A stretch of DNA of 64,000 nt from a bacterium (GTDB lineage Bacteria > 4484-113 > JAFGCY01). The stretch covers positions 26,211 through 90,210 of the forward strand of contig JADZFO010000010.1 in assembly GCA_020849855.1 (NCBI GenBank), in the 5' to 3' direction. Made by a program: the position numbers and the translations under genes. Below are positions 43,701-51,949 of this stretch, piece after piece (within the stretch, counting starts at the first letter, position 1; each line of letters begins with the position of its first letter). Below the pieces are notes generated by a model. That model worked only from the letters and a program-made list of their open reading frames with translations. It was not told the origin of the DNA and did not search any database.

Positions 43701-46700
43701 TACCTTCACCCCCGATCCGGGCAGCGGCACCGTCTTCCACAGCGCCGTAGGCGGCGTCTCCTCGACCGGCCTGCAGTACAAGTGGCTGATCGACGAGAAC
43801 CGCAGCGGCGGCGACGTCGGCGGCTCGATGCTCTTCGAGGGTGAGGTCGACGACGTGGTCGGCGGCGTCAACGCGCCGGTGGCCGCGGACCTGAGCCGCC
43901 GTCTGATCGACAACAACGTCAACTTCAGCACCGTGGCCGGCCGCGGCGTGCAGGAAGGCGACCTGGTCCTGATCACGGAGAAGCGCCGTGCCGGTACCGG
44001 TGTCACCCCGGCCAACGCCCGGGCGAACGTCCGCACCGTGGAAAGCAACAACCAGCTGCTGCTGTCCAGCCCCGCCAACATCAACGTCGGCCTGACCGGC
44101 GGCGGCGCCCTGCAGCGCAGGGGCCGCAGCGACAATGCCACGCCCAGCCAGACCCTGCTGATTGGCGACAACAACAACAACACGGCGAACTGGAACTTCT
44201 ACGGCCTGAATAACGGCTTCGAGCCCAACCTGGCCGTCAACATCGGCTTTAACGACAACCGTTACTGGGGTGGCGTGATCGTCGGCGACCTGGTGAGCAA
44301 CCAGCAGTACTCCGCCGGCGGCACTTTCAACGTGACCAGTGTGCCCACGGCGGCGCCGCTGGACCGCATCAATGTGGCCCAGGTCAGCCCCAACGGCACG
44401 GCCACCCGTATCGCCATCGCCCGTAACACGACCCTGATTGCCCCGCCGCCGATCGGCGCGCCCAATACCTATCTGCTGCAGCTCAGCCGCGGCGGAGGTA
44501 CGCCGATCTACAACACCCTGAACCTCTGGCCGGGCTTCAACATCGGCGACCAGGTGCTTAACACCGCCAACGGCCAGGTCTTCACCGTCGTGGCCATCGC
44601 GGTCAACACCATCACCGTGACCTCAAACACCCTGGTTGGCACCATCGCCAACGGCAACTCGCTGCGCATCCAGGGCATCGACCCCTTCTGGCTGGATGAC
44701 GACCAGTTCTTCATCAACTTCGCCGCCAACCAGATGCGCGTGGGCTTCCATTACCGTGTCTTCGCCTCCAACGGCCTGACCGCCGATGCCGAGGCCGACG
44801 CCACCTATGCCAGCCAGAACGCGAAGATCAACTTCGACATCCAGGCCACCTATCCCTTCGACCTCACCGCCAACCCGGTCACCCCGACCCTGGTGGAAAT
44901 CGACTGGGACGGCTCGGGCAGTGTCGACCAGACCTTCGCCATCGGCGACACCACGCGCCTCGACGGTGCGATCAACGAGTTTGATGTTGAGCGCGTGCGG
45001 GCCAGCCATGTCTTCCAGGCCATCGAACTGGATGCCAACCAGCAGACCCAGGCGCAGTACCGCCTGATCTACACGCGTCTGAACCAGCCCGCGCCGATCA
45101 CCACCGGCTTCTTCGCCCTGCCGGTGGTAACCGTCGGCCGCGACGATGTGGACACCGACCTACGCAACCTGAACGTCCTGGGCTATGACTCATCGTCCAG
45201 CCACAACGTGGGCCTCCAGACGCACTACACCCAGGTGACCAGCCAGAGCCTGTTTGGCGTCAGCGTGCCGACCTTCCGCCTCTACAACGCCTCCGACGCG
45301 CTGTACCTGCCGGCGGGCCTCGACAGCTATGCTGACACCCTGACGACCTTCGCGTCCTACAGCCGGCCCTTCATCTTCAACAACGCGCAGGGCCAGACCA
45401 ACATGAAGCACCAGGCGGTGCATGGCGCCGGCGGCGCGCTGAACTGGATGAGCGACGCCAACGCTGACGGCGTCTGGAACCCCAGCTCCAGCAGCGTCAA
45501 CAACTTCGAGTCGCCCCAGGGCCTCAACCCGGTGAACTATCACGAGTTCACCTTCCCCAACGGCCCGAACGACATGCTGGTGCCCAACGGCAACACCATC
45601 AAGGGCGCGTCCTTCCCGCTGGCGGTGCCGGGCGCCGGTACTACCGGTGTCGGCAGCTTCAACTACTACCGCGCCCGCCGCGGCCTCTACAACGGCTACG
45701 GCTTCGTCTCCGACAACCTGCCGCAGGACAGCCGCGCCTTCAGCTTCGACAGCCAGGCGATCTTCCTGGGCGACCGCATCAACAGCGGCTCGGCGCAGCT
45801 GCGCCCGCTGGCGGCGGACTTCTATGTCGACCCGCCCTTCGGCTCGAACAGCAACCTCTTCCAGCTGACGAGCTATGTCACCGGCGGCGCGACTGAATTC
45901 GCCTCCTACAACTACCGCTGGCTGATCCAGTACGAGCAGAACCCGGGTGTCTGGCAGAACGTCGGTGTCGACGGCGCCTTCGGTGCCGGCCCCAGCAGCA
46001 CGGCGATCAACGCGGTCTTCAGCCCCAGCCAGGACATCCGCGACGAGGCCTGGTACGCGGGCGAGGACGGCAGCGGCAACTTCCGCGCCTGGCTGCTCGC
46101 TTCTGACGGCGCTGGCACTGCCGCCAGCCCGCTGCGCGTCTTCCAGGTCGAGGCCCCGAACCCGGCGGTCTATGTGATGGCCAACCCGCCGAGCACCACC
46201 ACGGGCGCCGAGGTGCAGTTCCACGTCTTCGTCGACGGCGGCCAGGCGCCATACCGCGCCCGCATCGACTACGACCAGGACGGCACCTTCGACCAGACCC
46301 TGGAGATTTACCAGGGCAACGAGATCACCTTCAGCCACGTCTACACCGAGCCGTCCAGCGACCTCGATGGCGACGGCCAGGTGATGAACGACCAGGACAG
46401 CGACTACCGCGTCACGGTCGAAATGGTCGACAGCCCCGGCGCAGCACCGGACTTCGACGGCCCGGTGATCAACAACCAGACCATCGTGAAGATCGCGGAC
46501 AACATCCCGCTGAACGCCAACCTGCTGGTCAACCCGCCCAGCGGCGTGGCGCCGATGCTGGTGGACGCGCACTACACGGTGGCCGGTGGCAGCCCGGTCA
46601 GCAACAACGAGTACAACATCACGCTGCAGCTGATCAACACCAACGGCACAGCCGGCCCGGCGGTGACCCGCAGCGCGCCCGACACATTCGGTGCCAACGG

Positions 46701-48750
46701 CGTGCTCGACGACCCGCGCCTGCCGACCAGCGATGATGAGCCGGTGCAGTTCGTGGTGCCCGAGTCCGGCAACTACTTCATCCAGCTGACCGTGACCGAC
46801 AACGACGGCAAGATCGTGACGGTGACCGAGGATGTCTTCGCCTCCGGCTACTTCATGCCGGTGCAGTACGGCGACACGACCCCGCGGGTGCTGAAGGACG
46901 GCAACGGCCGGCCGATGCACGCGGTGCGCGTCTGGGTTGACCCCTTCATCAACGTCGGCGGCGGCGCGAGCAACGTCTGGCAGAACGACCAGGCCAGCCC
47001 GGCCAACGGCGCCGGCGGCGGCCGCCTGATGGAGGCCGACCTGCAGGTCTTCGGCGACGCGATCATGACCGACCCGAGCGCGAACTTCCGCAGCCTGGGT
47101 GTCTATGCGACCAAGAACCCGGCCGAGCAGCCGCTCTACTTCGCCAACTACTCTGTGGCGGGCGACGGCACTGACCTGGTCCAGGACTTCTATGACACCT
47201 TCACCCCGGGCCGCATCAACATCAACACGGCCTCCGAGGACACCCTGACGGCGCTCTTCCGCAAGATCATTACCCGTCGCGCCTACCTCGATCACAACAG
47301 CGCGCAGGACCGCAACGGCGACGGCGACACCGCCGATGCCGGCGAGCGCTTCCGCTACATTGACACCAACGCCGACGGCAACAACGACTGGCTGACCAAT
47401 GCGGGTCTGGACGGCGACGGCGACGGCGACTTCGCGGATGAGCGCTATCGCAACGTCCGCGACTACGCCAGCGATGTCTATATGACCGAGGCCGAGGCGC
47501 GCCGCCTGGCCCGTGAAGTGGTGCGTTACCGCAGCGCCTTCTATGACATCTACAAGCCGACCCCGCCGGATGGCGGCACGGCCCAGTTCGGCTACCAGCG
47601 CAACGGCTCAGGCGACCCGGATCTTGGCAGCTTCCGTGTGGACCACCTGCCGGTGATCGGTCCCTGGGACGGTGTCAACCCGCATGACTATGAGATTGAC
47701 AACCGTAACGCGCAGCTGAAGGATGCCGATGACGGCGACATGCACAACGCCTACGACAACATCGCCGGCAGCTACTACAACCTCGATCCGTCTACCTACA
47801 TGTTCTACTCGCCGACCGACGTGGCCGTGGTCCGCGACCGCTACCAGGCGATCGTGAACATCGACAACAACGGCGACGGCGACGCGAACGATGCTGGTGA
47901 CTCGCGCTTCGTGACCTTTGAGGCGCCGGGCAACTATGCCAAGTACCTCAACGACGTGGTCAGCGCCACCGACTTCTGGCAGACCGGCCGCGGCGCCGGC
48001 ACCGGCTGGGACCAGATGGGCGGCGCCTACCAGTTCAGCGCCTCCAACCCGCTCAGTCGCTGGGGCTTCGACGCCCGTAACTACTTCAGTTACAGCGGTG
48101 GCCAGGTCTCGGTCCAGATCAACGGTGTGACGGGCGCCCTCTCGGTTACCCCGCTGAGCGGCGTGGGCAGCCCGGCGGAGGCCCGCAACGACATGTCGAT
48201 CATCGCCTCCAACGGTGAGACGGCCTACACCTATATCCCGAACCCGCCCTTCCGCCACGTCTTCGACCTCTTCAAGGTCATTGACGACAGCGCGGGCGGC
48301 AACACCTTCGGCCTGACCAGCAACCAGCTGACCCTGGCCACGGACCGCACCACGGCGACCGGCGGCCTGAACAGCTTCACGAATGTTCAGCGCTTCAGCG
48401 GCCCGAGCCTCTTCCGCTACAGCGCTCACTGGGATGATGACCGCAGCGAGTTTGTGCCGGTGCAGAACTACCTGGACGATATCGCGCCCTACATCACCTG
48501 CCGCAGCTACGTCTTCCGCGTCGACAGCGCGGGCGCCGTGGTGGCTTCCGGCGGCGATGCCGGCGCCCTGGTCGACAGCGCCAAGGTCAGCCGCAGCCGC
48601 AGCAAGTCTGCGGTCATCGATACCGGCAAGCTCTACTCGCGCCGCAGCGGCAGCCAGGTGGACCAGATCCTCAGTGAGATTTTCGGCCTGGAGACCAACA
48701 CGGACACGGAGCGCAACTACCGCGTGCTGTGGCTCAAGGATGAGCGCTAG
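37774..48750 (+). CDS. Giant GspK/PilX-like pseudopilin (about 3658 aa) with IPT/TIG- and PKD-like interior
   Basis: ATG 37774 has GGGAG 7 bases upstream. The N-terminus KRRG then VILLAVLIFIALLLPLV is a pseudopilin leader without Glu5, as is normal for GspK. GspK hallmarks follow: TDEAGRVNLNIFL (about 293-305) and a helix-hairpin-helix MLMTLPGMTGQMAANLLEYM (about 432-451). A second TPGRININTASEDTLTAL (about 3143-3160), the other GspK motif, appears near the C-terminus. Between them are about 2700 residues with an IPT/TIG-like domain (about 1670-1767), PKD-like pieces (near 1795, 2375 and 2830) and no stop or frameshift. Near the end are DxNGDGD loops (about 3180-3225 and 3362) likely to bind calcium. 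GspK is normally about 300 residues. A tip adhesin or surface-exposed role is inferred. Confidence 0.85.
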   Translation: MQLSLNAKRAPQKRRGVILLAVLIFIALLLPLVTLVLTSINTESVATAEAIKGAKADMASEKAMNDAISLVVQEKAFPSYWTSQRQPNTAIIVVDQATGFRRDEMPDSGAVGGAGLDNVLGTNDDYWMGPRYDRSYNGANDPEDNSRMYRYEFAFDSVDAPVYLGQSWSQSPANRSSFVSSFTGGTMWMLNQYAGVQADQDAPADGVDEGYDVANADPFNGNYPGILSGPGYYLGSDEPRVAGPGSAVNRDIDTGNSIKDYMFNAKVNLYESIFSDLDRGPIPTSLLKSYASVTDEAGRVNLNIFLKKVRVWMPESAETDYDLDGYGTNDYNGNETVDESGWKWVDNPLFPDRYTTVKWDFDPTAETFAQRGGSFQNSNIDWGSMATDGTFSSSTDDISMPQLGENAQHFYQGDIDGDGIGEGVEACRSSLEMLMTLPGMTGQMAANLLEYMNPTQDYFADLASARGLANPTDYYNPNGGTWPPTVDAVNNIYREDACNLTPALLALEVTQAGGVVTDFRWGMDFSEEDDLPLPPPHPLTSFNELVGGSGTAAGGYRSLIRVSAPANDQMPYTNSNRAESSGIPGGVIEGYPESAAVGPRKESGVLVQDVFPAYREELLTGAGFTQAQADRLSEQATIFSYDTNVLATNVQDVSEDADLVNAYVPGDPQYSGAALRATPEDLQDTDNVPDLRFDVDRFVFGVTLSDYRRRADEMYAHLREHMNRPSFDKFTLPVVDRLGRAGAEDNLVDNGDTRYDPTAAGGQNQLYVPHRDAQARVYNVGALGREDDPDGGGPALATGYPALNPEFSIDSCLSIVLYRNGSLLEEDDYSYNPNNGAFPPAANRGLLNLFPFGVPWFVNVLGPFGSQLQYFLEANNDPQPFAGNNVNPQVRAHGNGVFEFNNMLQAGSFDTPADLLNVPQYSYGRMSVSLMADPPSDFRFDSNGNGTVQGAVPGESGVVNYYVAFSDVVDASWYLANVDPDGPDQLPGTGDDPPMNVPLYRLVFNSHNRPGASTPARTCIIPLTAMQLRAVGGGAESGRSMVTIAAWDNFNNLDVIGPAFTANASFAATLGPLGASGTLAQTFNWRQVPLPEENASAGAVGADADGRPLAAADYHNSNPLVPVADRQAFAYDANGDPYLTSRVEAIAWDSGTNAPAQPEMRSDENTRVYLQYNQTAQVPFRVDILPVRVGGDEYEVRSSFGGADVDGGGAYLLYDWSYEDNADTDTDPDSVDGTWPVQQVGQVPNPQVVRIRPETGQITLRVYDLRTFTDNAPGVTLPVATGFALPGGIWAGDRVNYPPLFPDDPAYLGTYPLAGTGGYAEDTVLVQQIESPVDILPEIAVQNPSMYQNDDDLEVRYGAVGGRAPYTYTISVLDAADGGPGDTPYAGPDGAGPIASYPGLGTPPRPSLITAPGVAYDKGGVGTGDVILPQSFTSNNPEEDRLINTGGLAAGEYWVELQVTDSSAVPITRFAYTKLSVGTDNSPSDSSGLPPEMNTSINLRDLGEGRKGFVASASVDGGSGGYSYYWEVHRPIYDNSNPASPVLVDEQLVDSAAPFVGIDAQGIPSNIPAFTSNEANPSFEFQAIDAANGVYFVHCWVIDQRGGSPNVVQPNMAHDVAMVTINDAGSSGGTGGIPIDSLSRTPMAVLAANPPGNSSTPLGNNSIGSTGTNRPYIGVSPTYLNQSALEPDVAGRGDVVIIRGFNFDATADNNVVRFGGDVTARAFRVQTVVGNNITINGNNYVQQELFVVVPNGARTGNLNVSTPGGTSQAVFFQTGYVVNFDLIGKMSPDDPSYLRFDLDYQGDGKYDFSYNTQANPDQSGIVRASDQAITHDYASDGVGNYNATLKVTDLVSGRVQMSHQLITIKDRRPATSGQLTIASGTVTQLGSGGGALPGATFTDSAQNFDSVGLNLGTDLIYNITTSPTSGQTINGFADGEIQCSGTWNVGDVYEVRRAVDQANINSMLVNTWPDIDLRSDTFTPDPGSGTVFHSAVGGVSSTGLQYKWLIDENRSGGDVGGSMLFEGEVDDVVGGVNAPVAADLSRRLIDNNVNFSTVAGRGVQEGDLVLITEKRRAGTGVTPANARANVRTVESNNQLLLSSPANINVGLTGGGALQRRGRSDNATPSQTLLIGDNNNNTANWNFYGLNNGFEPNLAVNIGFNDNRYWGGVIVGDLVSNQQYSAGGTFNVTSVPTAAPLDRINVAQVSPNGTATRIAIARNTTLIAPPPIGAPNTYLLQLSRGGGTPIYNTLNLWPGFNIGDQVLNTANGQVFTVVAIAVNTITVTSNTLVGTIANGNSLRIQGIDPFWLDDDQFFINFAANQMRVGFHYRVFASNGLTADAEADATYASQNAKINFDIQATYPFDLTANPVTPTLVEIDWDGSGSVDQTFAIGDTTRLDGAINEFDVERVRASHVFQAIELDANQQTQAQYRLIYTRLNQPAPITTGFFALPVVTVGRDDVDTDLRNLNVLGYDSSSSHNVGLQTHYTQVTSQSLFGVSVPTFRLYNASDALYLPAGLDSYADTLTTFASYSRPFIFNNAQGQTNMKHQAVHGAGGALNWMSDANADGVWNPSSSSVNNFESPQGLNPVNYHEFTFPNGPNDMLVPNGNTIKGASFPLAVPGAGTTGVGSFNYYRARRGLYNGYGFVSDNLPQDSRAFSFDSQAIFLGDRINSGSAQLRPLAADFYVDPPFGSNSNLFQLTSYVTGGATEFASYNYRWLIQYEQNPGVWQNVGVDGAFGAGPSSTAINAVFSPSQDIRDEAWYAGEDGSGNFRAWLLASDGAGTAASPLRVFQVEAPNPAVYVMANPPSTTTGAEVQFHVFVDGGQAPYRARIDYDQDGTFDQTLEIYQGNEITFSHVYTEPSSDLDGDGQVMNDQDSDYRVTVEMVDSPGAAPDFDGPVINNQTIVKIADNIPLNANLLVNPPSGVAPMLVDAHYTVAGGSPVSNNEYNITLQLINTNGTAGPAVTRSAPDTFGANGVLDDPRLPTSDDEPVQFVVPESGNYFIQLTVTDNDGKIVTVTEDVFASGYFMPVQYGDTTPRVLKDGNGRPMHAVRVWVDPFINVGGGASNVWQNDQASPANGAGGGRLMEADLQVFGDAIMTDPSANFRSLGVYATKNPAEQPLYFANYSVAGDGTDLVQDFYDTFTPGRININTASEDTLTALFRKIITRRAYLDHNSAQDRNGDGDTADAGERFRYIDTNADGNNDWLTNAGLDGDGDGDFADERYRNVRDYASDVYMTEAEARRLAREVVRYRSAFYDIYKPTPPDGGTAQFGYQRNGSGDPDLGSFRVDHLPVIGPWDGVNPHDYEIDNRNAQLKDADDGDMHNAYDNIAGSYYNLDPSTYMFYSPTDVAVVRDRYQAIVNIDNNGDGDANDAGDSRFVTFEAPGNYAKYLNDVVSATDFWQTGRGAGTGWDQMGGAYQFSASNPLSRWGFDARNYFSYSGGQVSVQINGVTGALSVTPLSGVGSPAEARNDMSIIASNGETAYTYIPNPPFRHVFDLFKVIDDSAGGNTFGLTSNQLTLATDRTTATGGLNSFTNVQRFSGPSLFRYSAHWDDDRSEFVPVQNYLDDIAPYITCRSYVFRVDSAGAVVASGGDAGALVDSAKVSRSRSKSAVIDTGKLYSRRSGSQVDQILSEIFGLETNTDTERNYRVLWLKDER

Positions 48751-48793
48751 GTTAAAGCCGCAGGCCGCCGAAAAAGCTTGAAGTGACGAAATC

Positions 48794-48827
48794 CGGGCCC
48801 CCGTGAAAGCGGGGGCCCGATTTGTTT
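48794..48827 (+). terminator. Intrinsic terminator after the giant gene
   Basis: CGGGCCCCCG (48794-48803), a six-base loop, CGGGGGCCCG (48810-48819), then ATTTGTTT. A perfect 10-bp stem. Confidence 0.92.
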
Positions 48828-48830
48828 ACA

Positions 48831-48860
48831 TTGACATAAATGCTCTAGTTCAACTACAAT
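48831..48860 (+). promoter_or_regulatory. Sigma-70-type promoter of the secretin gene
   Basis: TTGACA (48831-48836), an 18-base spacer and TACAAT (48855-48860), directly after the terminator of the giant gene. It is the best -35/-10 pair in the window. The leader of about 90 bases ends in TAGGAGGAG before the GTG start. Confidence 0.85.
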
Positions 48861-48957
48861 AGCGAATCCGTTAGGTAGCTTCGGGCTGCCTTGGGCACCC
48901 GCACTGTCCTTTAAGCTCGCGGCTTAGCCGGGGGCAATACCAAGTAGGAGGAGCTCC

Positions 48958-51774
48958 GTGAGGAGAACTCTCTTTTCAGGTGCAGCGGCGCTTACCGCGG
49001 CGGCGGTAGGTGCGGTTGGTTTCGTCCACATCGGTTGGGGAGCCGGTGGGGCGAGTCTGCAGTTCGTTGATCTGCCCGACCGTGACGCCGTTGTTTTAAG
49101 GGTTGATGGCACAGCCCTCACTTCCGACCTCATCGCCCGCGATGAGAGCACCGGCAAGCTCGAGGTGCTTTACGCATATGACAACACCATGCCCGCCCTG
49201 CCTCAGAGCTTCGGCGATCTGATCACGGGCGCGCGGCTTGAGCCGGCCGATGGCGGTTTCAAGCTGGTGCTGAGCCTCGCCGACAGCCTGCCTGCTGGTG
49301 GTGCGTCCTTCTACCGCGAGAGCGTAATCGGTGACGGTGCAACCGTGGTCGAGGTCTTCTCGCCGGAGACGGCGCAGACGCCCTTCAAGGCCAGCTGGGC
49401 AGCGCCGGGCGGCTTCGTCGCGGACAGCAAGCCGCTGGCGAAGTCCCACAGCGCTGTATCCATGGGCCCGCGTTTCGACGCGGCTGCCCAGACGCTGACC
49501 ATCCCCGGCGGCGCCAGCCAGGACTACAGCATCCAGCAGAAGCAGTTCCCCAACCGCATCGACATCGCTCTGCCTTCGACCAGGGCGGACTCGGCCAGCC
49601 TGGGTATGGTCCACAAGGACCTCTCCGGCAAGGTGACCTACATTGAGGTCGTGGAGTCCAAGTCTGCCGAGGGTGTCGTCGTCCGCGCCAACCTGGCGCC
49701 GGACTACGGCGTGGTCAACAAGAGCGTCAGCGGTGACGACCTGGTTCTGACCTTCGGCAAGTCGGCGGCCGCGCCCAGCGCGCCGGCGGCCAAGTACGAG
49801 CAGTCTGGCGGTTTCGGCCAGAGCAGCTTCAACAGCCGTCCGAGCTTCGCCGAGGTCCAGGATGACGATGCGAGCGAGGCCGAAGCGGTCTCGACTCTGC
49901 CGGCCCTGGGCGAGTCCCTCAGCGAGGCTGTGGGCAGCTCGGATCCCTACTACGTCTCCGACGACTTTACCGAGACCAGCGACAGCGCTGTGCCCTCGGT
50001 GGATGAGGTGCTGGCCAAGGCCCGCAACGATGCGCGCGGCCGTGGCGACATGGGCAACGGCGGCGATGGCGACTACGGCTCCTACAAGCTGCCTGAGTTC
50101 GCCGGCGCCGATGAGGAACTGACCGACGTCCGCGTCAACCTGAACGCGACCGGCGGCTTCAGCCTCTACCAGTTCCTGATGTACATGTCGACCATCAGCG
50201 GCATCCCCATCATCATTGACCCCTATTGGTTCAACAACCCGACCGGCTCCACGCGTACCCCCCTGGATCCGGGTGAGATCCCCAACAACGGCGGCGGCGC
50301 GGGCTTCCGTCCGGGTTCGATCTTCGACCCGCAGCTGGGCCAGAGCGGCACCGTCCTGGGTAACTTCGACAACGTGCCCTGGGAGAAGGCTCTGGGTATC
50401 GTGCTGCAGACGCACAACCTGAAGTATGTGACGCAGCGCGACGAGAACGATCCCTATGCCAAGCCGATCATCCTGGTCACTTCCAAGGAGCGCCTCGAGC
50501 AGGAGCTGGAAGGCCAGAACACGATTGACCTCTATCAGCTGCACTATGCCGACCCCTTCGAGGTCACCAACATCCTCGAAGAGCTGAACATGCTGCCCTC
50601 CCTGACTGTGGGCTGGTATGTCTACAGCGGCGGCCGCGGTGGCGGCGGCAACACTGGCGGCGGCGGCGGTGGTAACCGTGGCGGCGGCCGCGGTGGTGGT
50701 GGCCGTGGCGGCGGCGGTGGCGGCGGTGGTGTTGGCGGCGGCGGTGGCCGTGGCACTAACAGCGCCAACTATGCGACCCTGGCCGACGAGATCCAGGCGG
50801 CCGGCGCGGTTTCCGAGCACTACGGTGTTGACGAGCCCCTGCAGATCGGCGGCGGCGGCAACGGCGGCGGCAACGCCGGCGGTGGCGGTGGCGGCGGTAA
50901 CGCTGGCGGCGGCCGCGGTAACAACGGTGGTGGCGGCGGCAACAACGGTAACGGTGGCGTCGGCCTCGACACTGCCAAGACCGGCCTGATCGTCATGCGC
51001 GGCACCCGCAAGACCCTGGACGCCGTGCAGTCACTGATCGCCAAGATCGACCGTCCCCCGAAGCAGATGGCCCTGAAGGTCAAGGTCTACCAGGTCTCCG
51101 ATGATCCGCAGGAGGTCTATGGCCTGCTGCGGGCCACGGCCCAGTCCGACCGTATCCGCGGTACCTACGAGCTTGGTTCTCTCGCGGCGAACATCCTGCC
51201 CAAGGGCGGCGTGCTCCTGGACGAGAACTACACCGCGGCCTTCGAGTTCCTGAGCCAGCAGCGTAAAGCCAAGCTGGTGACCGAGACCGAGGTCGCCGTC
51301 CTCGACGGCTTCCAGGCCACGATCAACAATACGAGGACCCGCGGTCAGCTCAGCGGTACCCTGGTCATCACCCCTGACGGCCAGGTGATCAACCAGCCGC
51401 AGTTCAACTCGGTGACCGTTGGTACCAACCTGACCTTCACCCCGCAGATTGACGACCGCGGCCGTATCACCCTGATCGTCCGCATCACCCTGAGCAACTT
51501 TGACGGCCCGGAGCAGGTGGCCTCGGCCAACGGCCAGCAGGTGACCTTCCAGCCGACCGTCAACACGACGCTCAACACCTTCCTGCGGATGGTGGACGGC
51601 CAGACCGCCCTGATCGGCGGCCTGACCACCACCGAGGATTCGGTGCAGTTCACCGGTATCCCCTTCCTGAGCAAGCTGCCGATCATCGGCAAGTACCTGG
51701 GCCGTACGGAGCATGACCGCTCGACGAGCCACATCTTCATCACGATCCAGGCCAACATCATCGACGACAAGTAA
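48958..51774 (+). CDS. pilQ: Secretin of the type IV pilus/type II secretion family (PilQ/GspD-like)
   Basis: 938 residues; GTG start with GGAGGAG upstream and a signal-like N-terminus (GAAALTAAAVGAVGF). The region to about 270 resembles AMIN-type domains of PilQ. The secretin core is at about 700-938, with LVTETEVAVLDGFQATI, VGTNLTFTPQIDDRGRITL and the family end GQTALIGGLTTTEDS...IPFLSKLPIIGKYLG. It would form the outer-membrane gate. Two long Gly-rich tracts (about 554-599 with Arg, 630-670 with Asn) sit just before the secretin core. Naming as pilQ is by context with pilMNO. Confidence 0.9.
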   Translation: MRRTLFSGAAALTAAAVGAVGFVHIGWGAGGASLQFVDLPDRDAVVLRVDGTALTSDLIARDESTGKLEVLYAYDNTMPALPQSFGDLITGARLEPADGGFKLVLSLADSLPAGGASFYRESVIGDGATVVEVFSPETAQTPFKASWAAPGGFVADSKPLAKSHSAVSMGPRFDAAAQTLTIPGGASQDYSIQQKQFPNRIDIALPSTRADSASLGMVHKDLSGKVTYIEVVESKSAEGVVVRANLAPDYGVVNKSVSGDDLVLTFGKSAAAPSAPAAKYEQSGGFGQSSFNSRPSFAEVQDDDASEAEAVSTLPALGESLSEAVGSSDPYYVSDDFTETSDSAVPSVDEVLAKARNDARGRGDMGNGGDGDYGSYKLPEFAGADEELTDVRVNLNATGGFSLYQFLMYMSTISGIPIIIDPYWFNNPTGSTRTPLDPGEIPNNGGGAGFRPGSIFDPQLGQSGTVLGNFDNVPWEKALGIVLQTHNLKYVTQRDENDPYAKPIILVTSKERLEQELEGQNTIDLYQLHYADPFEVTNILEELNMLPSLTVGWYVYSGGRGGGGNTGGGGGGNRGGGRGGGGRGGGGGGGGVGGGGGRGTNSANYATLADEIQAAGAVSEHYGVDEPLQIGGGGNGGGNAGGGGGGGNAGGGRGNNGGGGGNNGNGGVGLDTAKTGLIVMRGTRKTLDAVQSLIAKIDRPPKQMALKVKVYQVSDDPQEVYGLLRATAQSDRIRGTYELGSLAANILPKGGVLLDENYTAAFEFLSQQRKAKLVTETEVAVLDGFQATINNTRTRGQLSGTLVITPDGQVINQPQFNSVTVGTNLTFTPQIDDRGRITLIVRITLSNFDGPEQVASANGQQVTFQPTVNTTLNTFLRMVDGQTALIGGLTTTEDSVQFTGIPFLSKLPIIGKYLGRTEHDRSTSHIFITIQANIIDDK

Positions 51775-51787
51775 GAAGCCAAAGCAG

Positions 51788-51880
51788 GGGCCGGTACCGG
51801 GCGTTTCGCTACGGGCCGGCCCTTGTCCAGAAGCCGGGCCCGCGGGGCAAACGGAGCAATCCGGGCAGAGCGGGCCTTTT
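51788..51880 (+). terminator. Two consecutive hairpins between the secretin and pilM-N
   Basis: First hairpin: GGGCCGG (51788-51794) with CCGGCCC (51816-51822), then TTGTCC. Second: GGCCCGC (51837-51843) with GCGGGCC (51870-51876), then TTTT. The second has the better terminator form. Confidence 0.6.
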
Positions 51881-51905
51881 CACGGGAACATAACATCCTG
51901 CAGCG

Positions 51906-51924
51906 TGTCCTACTTATAAGGACA
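51906..51924. promoter_or_regulatory. Inverted repeat over the -10 of pilM-N (possible operator)
   Basis: TGTCCT (51906-51911) and AGGACA (51919-51924) flank ACTTATA, so the -10-like TATAAG (51915-51920) lies within the palindrome. A repressor binding here would block transcription. Leader length to ATG 51950 is about 22 bases. Confidence 0.4.
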
Positions 51925-51949
51925 GGCAACTGTGGATGGAGGGGAGTGT

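Noticed and set aside
45190..47295. A 701-codon minus-strand open frame within the giant gene
   Set aside because: Long antisense open frames are common opposite GC-rich coding sequence; no motif, no ribosome site, and the plus-strand protein ends in recognisable GspK-like motifs.
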